Source: an uncultured Enterorhabdus sp. (GTDB lineage: Bacteria; Actinomycetota; Coriobacteriia; Coriobacteriales; Eggerthellaceae). Taken from it: a DNA stretch of 64,000 nucleotides. Positions 18,870 through 27,647 of the stretch are shown here, in pieces. Below the pieces are notes generated by a model. The model was not told where the DNA came from. It did not search any database and saw only the letters and a program-made list of their open reading frames with translations. Each line of letters opens with the position of its first letter. Within the stretch, counting starts at the first letter, position 1. Location: positions 1-64,000 of the forward strand of contig CANSQM010000013.1 in the NCBI GenBank assembly GCA_947649205.1, in the 5' to 3' direction. A program made the translations under genes and the position numbers.

Positions 18870-21557
18870 ATGGCACTGGAACGCAATGTCAAGAAGAAGC
18901 CGGCGCGCACGCACGATCGCCGCAACATCTGGCTGCTCATTCTCACTACGCTGCTCGTCGTCGTGTCGGCGGTGCTGTTCACGCCGCCCAACGAGAAGAT
19001 CAACCAGGGCCTCGATATCCAGGGCGGCCTGTCCGTGGTGCTGACGGCGAAGTCCACCGACGGCGAGCCGGTCACCCCCGAGGACATGGAGAAGTCCCGG
19101 GCCATCATCGAGAGCCGCGTGAATGCGCTCGGCGCCTCGGAGGCCACGGTGCAGGAGCAGGGCTCCGACCAGATCCTCGTGCAGATCCCGGGTCTGTCCG
19201 ACACCGAGCAGGCTCTGGCCACCATCGGCCGCACGGGCTCGCTGGAGTTCGCCCGCCTGGATTCCTTCACCGACGAGGAAGTGAAGGAAGCCATCGAGAA
19301 CGGCCAGTACGCCGGCGAGGGCACCGTGACCGACGAGTTCGGCAACGCCTTCCCCTCGGGCAAGACCGAGCATCTGAAGGTGGAGCCGGGCACCTACACC
19401 CCCATCGTCACCGGCGCCGACATCACCAACGTGCAGATCGGCAAGGAGCGGGAAGGTTCTGTCGACTATGCCGTGAACATCACCCTGAACAGCCAGGGCA
19501 CCAAGGCCTTCGCCGAGGCCTCTCGCGACCTGGTAGCCGACCACGGCCTCATCGTCATCATCCTGGACGGCGAGGTGCAGTCGGCCCCGGCCGTGCAGTC
19601 CGAGATTCCCAACGGCGAAGTGCAGATCACGGGCGGCTACACCCTGGACGAGGCCAAGAACCTCCAGACCATCCTGGAGTCCGGCTCGCTGCCCGTGTCC
19701 TTCGAGTACGCCCAGTCCCAGGTGGTCGGCCCCACCCTCGGCCAGGACGCTCTCGTCTCCGGCGTCGTCGTGGCCCTGATCGGCCTGGCGCTCGTGATGC
19801 TGTACCTGCTGTTCTTCTACAAGGGCCTCGGTCTCATCACCGCCGCGGCCATGGCCGTGTTCGCGGTGCTCTACCTGGGCATCCTGGCAGCCCTGTCTGC
19901 CTTCGGCCTGTTCAGCCTGTCGCTGGCCGGCATCGCCGGTATCGTGCTCACCATCGGCATGGCCGCCGACTCCTCCATCCTCACCGTGGAGCGCTTCCGC
20001 GAGGAGATTCGCATGGGCCGTTCGGTGAAGGCCGCCTCGCTCACCGGTGTGAAGCACGCTATCTTCACCTCCATCGACGCCGACCTGGTGACCATGGTCT
20101 CGGCGCTGTGCTTGTTCTTCCTGGCCGCCTCCTCGGTCAAGGGCTTCGGTATGACGCTGGCGCTCGGCATCATCTGCGACATCGTGATGATGGTCATCTT
20201 CAAGGCGCCGCTCATCCGCCTGCTGGCCCCGAAGGTCATCGCCCGCCATCCCGGCTTCTGGGGCATCAAGGATTCCATCGAGGCCTCCAAGGGCTACGCC
20301 GAGCTGGCCGCGGCCGAGGGTGTATCTGAGCGCGACGCCGAGACCGGTTCCCAGATGAACGCCGCCGAGACCCGCGCCATCGTGGAAGAGGACGACCCGG
20401 CCGGCGCCTCCCAGACGGTGAGGGCCGTGCGCAAGATCAAGGGCCGCTTCATCAAGCACGACATCAACTTCCTCGGCTACCGCAAGATCTTCCTGACCGC
20501 CGCCGCCATCGCCATGGCCCTGTGCTTTGTCGTGGTGGGCGTGCGCGGCCTGAACTTCGGCATCGAGTTCGTGGGCGGCACCTCCGTGGCCTTCCACGGC
20601 ACGGGCGACGTGACCATCGAGCAGATGCGCGACGCCTTCAACGAGGCCGGCGAGCCCGACGCGGTCATCCAGACCACCGAGACGGGCGGCGAGTCCGGCT
20701 TCCTCGTGCGCACCACCACCACGTCGGCCGAGGACGCCACGGCCCGCGCCAACCAGGTGGCCGACAAGCTCGGCCTGGAGTCCAGCGACTTCGAGGTGAC
20801 CACCATCGGCCCAGACTGGGGCGCCAGCGTCATCCAGAGCTCGGTCATCGCCTTCCTCGTGTCCATCCTGCTCATCATCGTCTACATCGCCATCCGCTTC
20901 GAGTACAAGATGGGCGTCATGGCCATCGTGGCGCTGTTGCACGACCTCATTCTGGTGGTGGGCATCTACGCTTTGGTGGGCCGGGAAGTGAACCCGAACA
21001 CCATCGCGGCCCTGCTGACCATCTTGGGCTACTCGCTCTACGACACCGTGGTCGTGTTCCACCGCATCAACGACAACATGAAGGGCGAGGACATCCGCTG
21101 CACCTTCATGACCATGGCCAACCACTCCATGAACCAGGTGTTCATCCGCACCATCAACACGACGCTCACCTCGTTCATCCCCGTGTTCGCCATGCTGCTG
21201 TTCGGCGGCGAGACCCTGAAGGACTTCGCCTTCGCCATGGCCATCGGCCTCATCGCCGGCTCCTACTCGTCCATCGCCATCGCGTGTCCGCTGTACTGCC
21301 TGTGGAAGACCCGCGAGCCGAAGTTCGCGAAGCTGCAGAAGAAGTACGGCACCGAGATCGGCCGCTTCGAGTTCGATCACTCGGCCTCCACCGGCATCGC
21401 CCAGGTGCCCCTGGCCCGTTTGGAGGCCCAGCGCGCCGAGGCTCCCGTGGCCGAGGCTGCCGGCGAGGTGACGCCGACGGGCAAGCACGCCGCCCCGGCC
21501 AAGCCGAAGTCAGCGAGCAACAAGAAGAAAAAGCACCGCCACGGACGGGCCCAATAG
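18870..21557 (+). CDS. secDF: Fused protein translocase subunit SecDF
   Basis: An 895-residue fusion. The SecD half has an N-terminal membrane segment, GLDIQGGLSVVL and the large extracytoplasmic P1 domain, then five membrane segments to about residue 450. A linker of about 70 residues leads to the SecF half (GLNFGIEFVGGTSVAF) with its own six segments. The C-terminus is a Lys-rich tail. SecDF uses the proton gradient to pull secreted proteins through SecYEG. An A/G-rich ribosome site precedes the ATG. The gene stands alone, with an antisense-oriented family A repeat immediately after it. Confidence 0.95.
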   Translation: MALERNVKKKPARTHDRRNIWLLILTTLLVVVSAVLFTPPNEKINQGLDIQGGLSVVLTAKSTDGEPVTPEDMEKSRAIIESRVNALGASEATVQEQGSDQILVQIPGLSDTEQALATIGRTGSLEFARLDSFTDEEVKEAIENGQYAGEGTVTDEFGNAFPSGKTEHLKVEPGTYTPIVTGADITNVQIGKEREGSVDYAVNITLNSQGTKAFAEASRDLVADHGLIVIILDGEVQSAPAVQSEIPNGEVQITGGYTLDEAKNLQTILESGSLPVSFEYAQSQVVGPTLGQDALVSGVVVALIGLALVMLYLLFFYKGLGLITAAAMAVFAVLYLGILAALSAFGLFSLSLAGIAGIVLTIGMAADSSILTVERFREEIRMGRSVKAASLTGVKHAIFTSIDADLVTMVSALCLFFLAASSVKGFGMTLALGIICDIVMMVIFKAPLIRLLAPKVIARHPGFWGIKDSIEASKGYAELAAAEGVSERDAETGSQMNAAETRAIVEEDDPAGASQTVRAVRKIKGRFIKHDINFLGYRKIFLTAAAIAMALCFVVVGVRGLNFGIEFVGGTSVAFHGTGDVTIEQMRDAFNEAGEPDAVIQTTETGGESGFLVRTTTTSAEDATARANQVADKLGLESSDFEVTTIGPDWGASVIQSSVIAFLVSILLIIVYIAIRFEYKMGVMAIVALLHDLILVVGIYALVGREVNPNTIAALLTILGYSLYDTVVVFHRINDNMKGEDIRCTFMTMANHSMNQVFIRTINTTLTSFIPVFAMLLFGGETLKDFAFAMAIGLIAGSYSSIAIACPLYCLWKTREPKFAKLQKKYGTEIGRFEFDHSASTGIAQVPLARLEAQRAEAPVAEAAGEVTPTGKHAAPAKPKSASNKKKKHRHGRAQ

Positions 21558-21572
21558 CGGCCTGTGCCGGTC

Positions 21573-21683
21573 GGGGCCACGGGGTATTCTGATTCGCTCT
21601 ACAGTCCTCGCTTGGGGGAACAGGACATTTAGTTCTGTTCCCGTCGCTGCGGAACTCGCTCGGTCAGAACACCCCGTGTCCCC
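21573..21683 (-). repeat. Structured repeat family A, copy 1 (reverse orientation)
   Basis: Outer stem 21573-21592 with 21664-21683 (18 of 20 pairs, one more as G-U on the minus-strand RNA). Inner stem 21616-21623 with 21635-21642. On the minus strand the loops carry GAGCGAGTTCCGCAGCGAC and CAAGCGAGGACTG. It starts 15 bases after secDF, antisense to it. Confidence 0.85.
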
Positions 21684-21720
21684 TCTGGGCTTTTCCGTAG
21701 TTGAGACGAAAGAGGTTTTC

Positions 21721-22044
21721 ATGGTACGCGAAGGTTCCGCCCCCAATTTCTGCCCGCCGACCGAGGAGGGCATCACCATCACCTTGGTGGACGAGAAGGG
21801 CGAGCAGGTCGAGCTGGAGTTCCTCGGCCTGGTGCTGAAGGGGGAGAGCTCGTTCGGGTTCTTCTTCCCTATCGACGACGAGCATCCGGCCACGTCCTCG
21901 GGCGAGGTCGTGGTGCTGGAGGTGACCGAGGTGGATGACGAGGGCCAGCCGGTCTCCTTCGAGCTGGTGGATGACGAGGTCATCGCCGCCGAGGCCTACG
22001 CCGACTTCCAGGAGGCCGCAAAGGACCTCTACGACTTCGCCTAG
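21721..22044 (+). CDS. DUF1292-family small acidic protein
   Basis: A 107-residue, strongly acidic protein (ITITLVDEKGEQVELEFLG ... YFVF-like core as GFFFPIDDE) matching the DUF1292 family of unknown function, common in Firmicutes and Actinobacteria. The AAAGAGG ribosome site supports the ATG at 21721 rather than 21676, which lies in the repeat. It is followed after 27 bases by a small LuxR-type gene. Confidence 0.75.
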   Translation: MVREGSAPNFCPPTEEGITITLVDEKGEQVELEFLGLVLKGESSFGFFFPIDDEHPATSSGEVVVLEVTEVDDEGQPVSFELVDDEVIAAEAYADFQEAAKDLYDFA

Positions 22045-22071
22045 GCCCCGGCCTTCAGCGCCCCGCTTCCC

Positions 22072-22296
22072 ATGATTCTCGTCACCGATCCCGATCACGG
22101 GCTGACGCTGCGCGAGCAGCAGATCCTCTACTACATCGCCGGCGGTCTCTCCAATAAGGAGATTGCCGGCCGCTTAGTGCTTTCCGAGCAGACCGTGAAG
22201 GCCCACCTCTCCCACATGACCGCCAAGTCGGGCCGCGCCAACCGCGCGGCGCTCGTGGCCTACGGCTTCGAGACCGGCCTGCTGCGCCGCTGCTAG
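22072..22296 (+). CDS. Minimal LuxR/GerE-type DNA-binding protein
   Basis: A 74-residue protein that is almost only a LuxR helix-turn-helix (LTLREQQILYYIAGGLSNKE ... VKAHLSHMTAKSGR). It has no receiver or membrane domain. No clear ribosome site is visible, so translation may be coupled to the DUF1292 gene. It lies just upstream of the tetrapyrrole genes and could act there, but this is inferred from position only. Confidence 0.65.
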   Translation: MILVTDPDHGLTLREQQILYYIAGGLSNKEIAGRLVLSEQTVKAHLSHMTAKSGRANRAALVAYGFETGLLRRC

Positions 22297-22401
22297 GAAG
22301 CTGGGCGATCACGGCACCGGCGCGTTCGGCGCCTCCGGCGGCCCGTAGGCGCCGCAACGCGGTTGCTCGGTCGGCCGGTGATGGGGCCCGGGGCGTTTAG
22401 C

Positions 22402-22442
22402 CCGTTCGGGTGATGCCGGGCGCGAGGGCGGCGCGCTATCAT
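22402..22442 (+). promoter_or_regulatory. Shared regulatory motif and promoter before the HemX-like gene
   Basis: CCGTTCGGGTGATGCCG (22402-22418) is followed by exactly 18 bases and a -10-like TATCAT (22437-22442). The same 17 bases, again 18 bases before TATCCT, occur upstream of ahbD. The transcript would begin after the in-frame ATG at 22441, so the ATG at 22474 is the likelier start. Confidence 0.55.
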
Positions 22443-22473
22443 GGGCCTCGACGAGAGAGGAAACGCCCGACCC

Positions 22474-23307
22474 ATGGTCGTCTTCTGTTTGGACATACTC
22501 TGCATCCTGCTCTACGGCACGGCGAGCGCCTGCGCGGCCGTCGGCGTCCTGCGCGACTGGCATCGCAGCGCGTGGTGGGGCCGAGGGCTGTTCTTCGGGG
22601 CCGCGGCCTTGCACTCCGCCATCGTCGGCATCGAGTCGACAGCGGCCGGGGGCACCCTGCTGTCGGGTCCCAACATCGCTATGCTGGCCTCCTGGGTGCT
22701 CGCGGCGGTCACCGTCGTGGGGCTCATCATCACGAAGCGCGGCCTCGCCATCGCCGCCGTCACGGCCCCGGTCATCGCCCTGCTTATGGTGGCCTCCCAG
22801 TGGCTGCGCATCCTCGATCCCGTGAGCGCGAGCAATCGGGCCTTCTACGAGTGGCCCCTCCTCGTGCCCCATATCGTGCTCGTGTTCATCGCCTGCGCCT
22901 GCTTTGCCGTGAGCGCCGCCGCCTCGCTCTTGCTGCTGTACCAGCGCCGTCTCATGCGCCGTCGGAGCGCCCAGGTGCTCGTCATGGCCACCCCTGCCCT
23001 CGATACCCTGGGGAAGATCGCCCGCTGGGCGGCTCTGGCAGGACTGCTCGTGTTCACCGGCGCCATGCTCATCGGGTTCACCCACATGGTGGCCCAGTTC
23101 GCCGCCATGGCCCATGCCCGGTGCGCGGGGAATTTGGCCTATCTGGCCCCGCGGGTCGCCCTGTCGCTTGCGGTGTCGGTGATCTGGGCCCTGTACGCCG
23201 GGCTCTCCTTCCTGGCGCCCGGCGTCGCGGGGACGCGCACGCGGGCCCTGCTGTCCCTCGGCGGTTTCGCGGCCATGCTCGTGCTCATCGCCGTCTCGGC
23301 CGGGTGA
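22474..23307 (+). CDS. HemX/CcsA-like cytochrome c assembly-type membrane protein
   Basis: A 277-residue integral membrane protein with about eight hydrophobic segments, a His-containing ALHSAIVGIES, and a FTGAMLIGFTH segment typical of the CcsA/HemX family. Family members handle heme in cytochrome c maturation (CcsA) or influence glutamyl-tRNA reductase levels (HemX). The next gene, 4 bases away, is a HemA-like protein, which is the classic hemX-hemA order and favours the HemX reading. The start is chosen from the promoter position; the ribosome site is distant (AGAGAGGAAA). Confidence 0.7.
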   Translation: MVVFCLDILCILLYGTASACAAVGVLRDWHRSAWWGRGLFFGAAALHSAIVGIESTAAGGTLLSGPNIAMLASWVLAAVTVVGLIITKRGLAIAAVTAPVIALLMVASQWLRILDPVSASNRAFYEWPLLVPHIVLVFIACACFAVSAAASLLLLYQRRLMRRRSAQVLVMATPALDTLGKIARWAALAGLLVFTGAMLIGFTHMVAQFAAMAHARCAGNLAYLAPRVALSLAVSVIWALYAGLSFLAPGVAGTRTRALLSLGGFAAMLVLIAVSAG

Positions 23308-23311
23308 CGCC

Positions 23312-24304
23312 ATGACCCTCGTCATGGTCGGTGCCAACCCCCGCCGCGCCCCCTTCTTTTCTCTGCGCCGCTCTCTGGGCCCCGGGGCCGCGGGCGATCT
23401 GGCCGCGGCCGTCGCCGGTCGGCGCGGGGTGAGCGAGGCATTCGTGCTCGTGGGCGCGGAGCGTCTGGAAGCCTATGCCGTGCTGGAGGAGGGCGTTGAC
23501 GGCTACGAACTTCTGTCCTCGTTGTGGGGCGCCCCCGGAGTTGCCGCACCGGCCGATGGGGCCGCCCATGGGTACTTCGCCGAGGGCATCGATGCGGCGT
23601 CGCACCTGTTTGCTGCCGTGGCGGGTGCCGATGAGTTCGCCGGGGCCGACGAGGACGGGGTCGCGGTTCTGGATGCGGCGGTGGGTGCCGCGCGGCAGCG
23701 GGGGACGGTGGGCTCGCAGTTGGAAGCCCTCGCCGACGGCGCCCGGGCCCTCGCGGCGCGGTTGGCGGCCGCGGGCGCCGAGGAGTCGGCGGCGGCCTTG
23801 GGCGAGACCGTGGCCGCCCTGGCCCAGCGCGTGTTCGATCACCTCGATCGGCGCCAGGTTCTGCTCGTGGGGGACGACTCGCTGCTGGGAGCCGCCGCCG
23901 CGGCCCTCACCCGGGCCGGCGTGACCCAGTTCGCCCTCATCGGGGACGGTCCTGCGGTCAGGTGCGCGGGCGGGGTGCGCGTCTCGCCCGAGGCGCTGCC
24001 CGTGGCCCTCGGCAACGCCGATGTGGTGGTGGCCGCGCCGGGCACGGTGCCCGTGCTGGACAAGCGCCTCGTGCGCACCGCCGTGCGGGCGCGGCGGGGG
24101 AGGCCCATGCTCCTCGTGGACGCCTCGGATCGGGGCGGCGCTATCGACCCGCGCGTGGCCGGGGTAGACGATGCCTTCCTCTACAACCGCGATGACCTGG
24201 CTCGCCTCACCCAGGATGCCCCCTGGGCCCGGGCCGGGGGCGTCCGGTCCCGCGAGGCGCTCGTGGCCGCCGCGGTGCGGGATTTCTCCTACCAGTTAGC
24301 TTAA
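23312..24304 (+). CDS. Degenerate glutamyl-tRNA reductase (HemA)-like protein
   Basis: A 330-residue protein that follows HemA from its start (MVGANPRRAPFFSLRRSL), through ASHLFAAVAGAD in place of HLFRVASGLDS, to a Rossmann-type LLVGDDSLLGAAAAAL. Where HemA has the catalytic STCNRTE-IYAV, this protein has LVGAERLEAYAV, so the nucleophilic Cys is missing. HemA normally reduces Glu-tRNA to glutamate-1-semialdehyde, the first step of tetrapyrrole synthesis. Without the Cys this copy is unlikely to do so and may be a regulatory or scaffold paralogue, with an active HemA elsewhere. It is translationally coupled to the HemX-like gene. Confidence 0.7.
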   Translation: MTLVMVGANPRRAPFFSLRRSLGPGAAGDLAAAVAGRRGVSEAFVLVGAERLEAYAVLEEGVDGYELLSSLWGAPGVAAPADGAAHGYFAEGIDAASHLFAAVAGADEFAGADEDGVAVLDAAVGAARQRGTVGSQLEALADGARALAARLAAAGAEESAAALGETVAALAQRVFDHLDRRQVLLVGDDSLLGAAAAALTRAGVTQFALIGDGPAVRCAGGVRVSPEALPVALGNADVVVAAPGTVPVLDKRLVRTAVRARRGRPMLLVDASDRGGAIDPRVAGVDDAFLYNRDDLARLTQDAPWARAGGVRSREALVAAAVRDFSYQLA

Positions 24305-24331
24305 GGATACTTTTTCGGCGGCCAACCTAGG

Positions 24332-24372
24332 CCGTTCGGGTGATGCCGCGTGGGGGTGCGGACGGCTATCCT
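24332..24372 (+). promoter_or_regulatory. Shared regulatory motif and promoter before ahbD
   Basis: CCGTTCGGGTGATGCCG (24332-24348) lies 18 bases before a -10-like TATCCT (24367-24372), exactly the arrangement found before the HemX-like gene. Confidence 0.55.
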
Positions 24373-24406
24373 TCCTATCGTTGGGAACGAGAAGAAGGAG
24401 AGCCCC

Positions 24407-25396
24407 ATGATCGTATCGTGGATGACCACGAACCAATGCAACCTGAAGTGCGTGCACTGCTACCAGGATGCCGAGGAGGCCGACGAGCGCGAGCTGTCCA
24501 CCGCCGAGGCGAAGAAGATGATCGACGAGATTGCCCGGGCCGGGTTCAAGATCATGATCTTCTCCGGTGGCGAGCCGCTTCTGCGCCCCGATATCTACGA
24601 GCTGGTGGCCCATGCCGCCTCCTGCGGCCTGCGCCCGGTGTTCGGCACCAACGGCACCCTCATCACCCCTGAGGTGGCCGCCCGCCTGAAGGAGGCCGGT
24701 GCGGCCGCCATGGGCATCTCGGTGGATAGCCTGGATCCCGCCCGTCACGACAAGTTCCGCGGCCTGGCCAACGCCTACGACCTCACCATGGCCGGCATTG
24801 AGGCCTGCAAGGAAGCGGGGCTACCCTTCCAGCTGCACACCACGGTGGTGGACTGGAACCGCGACGAGGTGTGCGCCATCACCGATTTCGCCGAACAGAT
24901 CGGGGCGCAGGCCCACTACATCTTCTTCCTCATCCCCGTGGGCCGCGGCGAGTACATCCAGGAGACGAGCCTGGAAGTGCTGGAGAACGAGGCGCTGCTG
25001 CGGGAGATCATGGCGAAGTCGGCCGAGGTGTCCATCGACGTGAAGCCCACCTGCGCCCCGCAGTTCACCCGCGTGGCCAAGCAGCTCGGCGTGGATACCC
25101 GCTTCAGTCGCGGTTGTTTGGCCGGGCTCACCTACTGCGTCGTGGGCAGCGAGGGCATCGTGCGCCCCTGCGCCTACATGACCGAGGAGGCCGGCGACGT
25201 GCGCGAGACCCCCTTCGACGAGATTTGGAAGACGAGCCCCGTCTTCGAGCGCCTGCGCACCCAGGCCTACTCCGGCGCCTGCGGCACCTGCGACTACAAG
25301 GACGGCTGCGGCGGCTGCCGGGCCCGTGCCGCCTACTACCACGACGGCGATATCCTGGCCCAGGATGACTACTGCGCCCACGGCCAACAACTTTAA
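24407..25396 (+). CDS. ahbD: Radical SAM heme synthase of the siroheme pathway (AhbD/NirJ2-like)
   Basis: A 329-residue radical SAM protein. CNLKCVHC (CxxxCxxC) near residue 12 binds the SAM cluster; IFSGGEPLLRPDI follows. A C-terminal SPASM-like Cys set (CLAGLTYC, CAYM, CGTCDYKDGCGGC, DYC) binds further clusters. The full sequence resembles the NirJ2/AhbD group, which oxidatively decarboxylates Fe-coproporphyrin III to heme b in anaerobes. AAGAAGGAGA directly upstream fixes the start. A shared promoter motif links it to the HemX/HemA-like genes. AhbC (deacetylase) is a related family and cannot be fully excluded. No other ahb genes lie in the window. Confidence 0.8.
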   Translation: MIVSWMTTNQCNLKCVHCYQDAEEADERELSTAEAKKMIDEIARAGFKIMIFSGGEPLLRPDIYELVAHAASCGLRPVFGTNGTLITPEVAARLKEAGAAAMGISVDSLDPARHDKFRGLANAYDLTMAGIEACKEAGLPFQLHTTVVDWNRDEVCAITDFAEQIGAQAHYIFFLIPVGRGEYIQETSLEVLENEALLREIMAKSAEVSIDVKPTCAPQFTRVAKQLGVDTRFSRGCLAGLTYCVVGSEGIVRPCAYMTEEAGDVRETPFDEIWKTSPVFERLRTQAYSGACGTCDYKDGCGGCRARAAYYHDGDILAQDDYCAHGQQL

Positions 25397-25561
25397 CTTT
25401 CATCCGTCTTGCGCCGAATGAAAGTTCTGACGCTGCGGTTCCGACGGGCACCTGGCCTTGCGCTTCACCGCTTTCCTTCGCGGCGCAAAGGCCGCTCAGC
25501 CGCGGTTCAGCACAATGCCAGGCACCGGTCGGAACCTCGCTGATTTCCTTGGGCGAACCAG
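25395..25561 (+). repeat. Structured repeat family B, copy 1
   Basis: This 167-bp element begins at the ahbD stop with a hairpin (AACTTTCAT ... ATGAAAGTT). An outer stem (GGTTCCGAC ... GTCGGAACC) encloses GGCGCAAAGGCCGCTCAGCC (25482-25501), and GGGCGAACCAG ends it. The copy at 50001 has the same order, spacing and conserved blocks, with different but self-pairing stems. It lies 28 bases before an ABC importer gene. Confidence 0.75.
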
Positions 25562-25589
25562 TGCCTCACGAATAAGAAGGGAAGTTTGA

Positions 25590-26627
25590 ATGAAAAAAAT
25601 CACCCTGACCCTGAGCGCGGCTCTGCTGGCGCTCGCGCTTGTTGGCTGCGCGGCCCAAGAGGCGCCGGCGACAGGCGGGGCCGAGACGGCCCCCGCTGCG
25701 GCGTCCACCTCGGCCGCATCCCCCGAGCCGGCAGCCGATGGGGCCGCCGGCGCCGAGACCGCGGGCCCGGTCACCTTCACCGACGACCTCGGCCATGAGG
25801 TGACCGTGGACAATCCCCAGCGGGTGGTGGCCTGCATGGGCAGCTTCGCCAATGCCTGGGAGTTGGCCGGCGGCACGCTCGTGGGCGTGTCCGACGACGC
25901 GCTCACGGCCGAGGGCTGGACCATCGCAAGCCCCGATGTGGCCACGGTGGGCGATTTCGCCAGCGTGAACCTGGAGGCCATCATCGCGCTTGACCCCGAC
26001 TTCGTCATCATGACGAGCGGCACGGGCGGCCGCGGCGGCGATTCCAGCCAGGCCGATCTGCGGGAGGCCCTCGTGGCCTCGAGCATCCCCGTGGCCTACT
26101 TCGAAGTGACCACCTTCGACGACTATAAGCGCCTTATGGAGACCTTCACCGCCATCACCGGACGGGAAGACCTCTACGAGAAGAACACTGGGGCCGTGGC
26201 TGCGGCCATCGAGGATGTGAAGGGCCAGGCGCCCGCTGGCGAAGCGCCGACGGCCCTCGTGCTCACCACCTTCTCGGGCGGCACGCGCGTGCAGAGCTCG
26301 GGCACCCAGACCGGCGCCATGCTGGCCGATCTGGGCGTGCGCAACCTGGCCGACGAGAACCGCAGCCTGCTGAAGGATTTCAGCCTGGAGGCGATTATCG
26401 AGATGAACCCCGATTTCATCTTCGTCATCCCCATGGGCAACGACGCCGAGGCGGCCACGCGCAACCTGGAGGAGGCCACGGCGGCCAATCCCGCCTGGGC
26501 CACGCTGGACGCGGTGCAGAACGGCCGCTACGTCACGCTGGATCCCACCCTGTACCTCTCTAAGCCCAATGCCCGCTGGGCGCAGGCCTACGAGGGGCTG
26601 GCCGACACCCTCTACGGACAGCGCTAG
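25590..26627 (+). CDS. ABC-transporter substrate-binding lipoprotein (iron-chelate/corrinoid class)
   Basis: A 345-residue lipoprotein with a lipobox (LALVGCAAQ), an Ala/Pro/Glu-rich linker and a class III (BtuF/FepB/FhuD-like) binding fold. VTFTDDLGHEVTVDNPQRVV opens the domain and ALDPDFVIMTSG and EMNPDFIFVI are its two typical lobes' motifs. It captures an Fe-siderophore, heme or corrinoid outside the membrane and passes it to the permease encoded next. AGAAGGGAAG gives a good ribosome site. The position behind ahbD makes heme or iron attractive, but the sequence does not settle the ligand. Confidence 0.85.
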   Translation: MKKITLTLSAALLALALVGCAAQEAPATGGAETAPAAASTSAASPEPAADGAAGAETAGPVTFTDDLGHEVTVDNPQRVVACMGSFANAWELAGGTLVGVSDDALTAEGWTIASPDVATVGDFASVNLEAIIALDPDFVIMTSGTGGRGGDSSQADLREALVASSIPVAYFEVTTFDDYKRLMETFTAITGREDLYEKNTGAVAAAIEDVKGQAPAGEAPTALVLTTFSGGTRVQSSGTQTGAMLADLGVRNLADENRSLLKDFSLEAIIEMNPDFIFVIPMGNDAEAATRNLEEATAANPAWATLDAVQNGRYVTLDPTLYLSKPNARWAQAYEGLADTLYGQR

Positions 26628-26630
26628 GCC

Positions 26631-27647
26631 GTGGAAGCCCAGTCGTGCCCGGGGCGCATTCCCCGCAACGTCATTGTCGTCGCCGTGACCGTCGCCCTGC
26701 TGGCGGTGGTCACGGCCCTCGGCTTCATGCTCGGCGCCTCGTCGGTGAGCCTGCCGGAGCTGCTGACGTGGCTCTCCGGCGGCCCGGTGAGCGCCACGGC
26801 GCAGAACATCCTGGAGAACGTGCGCACCCCGCGGGTGCTGGCGGCCCTGTTGGCCGGGGCCGCCCTGGCCACGTCCGGCGCGCTCATCCAGGCCGCGCTG
26901 GACAACCCCTTGGCCAGCCCCAACGTCATCGGCGTGAATTCCGGTGCCGGGCTGTTCGTCCTGCTGGCCGCGTCGTTGGCGCCGGGGGCCCTGTGGCTGA
27001 CGCCCTTGGCCGCCTTCGCCGGCGCGCTTGCCACGGCGCTCATCATCTTTGCGCTCTCCCTTGGCGCCGGCATAAGCCGCCTGACCGTGGTGCTCGCCGG
27101 CATCGCCATCACCACGGTGTTCGGCGCGGGTATGAACACCATCCTCATCGTCGATCCGGATGCCTACGTCGGTTCGTCCACCTTCTTGGTGGGCGGCCTG
27201 TCCGGCGTGCTCATGCGCGATCTGGGGTGGCCGGCCCTCTACATCGCCGTGGGACTTCTGCTGGCGGTAGCCGGAGCGGCGAAGCTGAACATCCTCGCCC
27301 TGGGCGACGAGGCGGCCCACGGCCTGGGGCTTCATGTGCGCACCGTGCGCCTGGGCATGCTCGCCGTGGCCGCCGTCCTGGCCGGCGCGGCCGTGAGCTT
27401 TGCGGGGCTGCTCGGGTTCGTGGGACTGGTGATCCCGCATCTCATGCGGTTTTTCGTGGGCCACGACAATCGCTGGGTGGTGCCCGTGTCGGCCCTGGCC
27501 GGGGCGGCCTTCGTCGTCGGGTGCGACGGCCTGGCCCGGGTGCTGTTCGCCCCCTATGAGCTGCCTGTGGGCATTCTCATGGCGTTCATCGGCGGGCCCT
27601 TCTTCATCTATCTCATCCTGAAGAACAAGGGAGGCGGCCTTGACTGA
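26631..27647 (+). CDS. FecCD/BtuC-type ABC permease
   Basis: A 338-residue, ten-segment membrane protein of the FecCD family (VRTPRVLAALLAGAALATSG, NPLASPNVIGVNSGA, GFVGLVIPHLMR). A GTG start 3 bases after the lipoprotein stop indicates coupling. It forms the channel of the importer as a homodimer with the ATPase encoded next. Confidence 0.9.
   Translation: MEAQSCPGRIPRNVIVVAVTVALLAVVTALGFMLGASSVSLPELLTWLSGGPVSATAQNILENVRTPRVLAALLAGAALATSGALIQAALDNPLASPNVIGVNSGAGLFVLLAASLAPGALWLTPLAAFAGALATALIIFALSLGAGISRLTVVLAGIAITTVFGAGMNTILIVDPDAYVGSSTFLVGGLSGVLMRDLGWPALYIAVGLLLAVAGAAKLNILALGDEAAHGLGLHVRTVRLGMLAVAAVLAGAAVSFAGLLGFVGLVIPHLMRFFVGHDNRWVVPVSALAGAAFVVGCDGLARVLFAPYELPVGILMAFIGGPFFIYLILKNKGGGLD

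Noticed and set aside
25395-25561. Family B copy 1 as a cobalamin riboswitch before the importer gene
   Set aside because: The conserved B12-box sequence is absent, and the same element occurs before glyA, where a cobalamin switch makes little sense.
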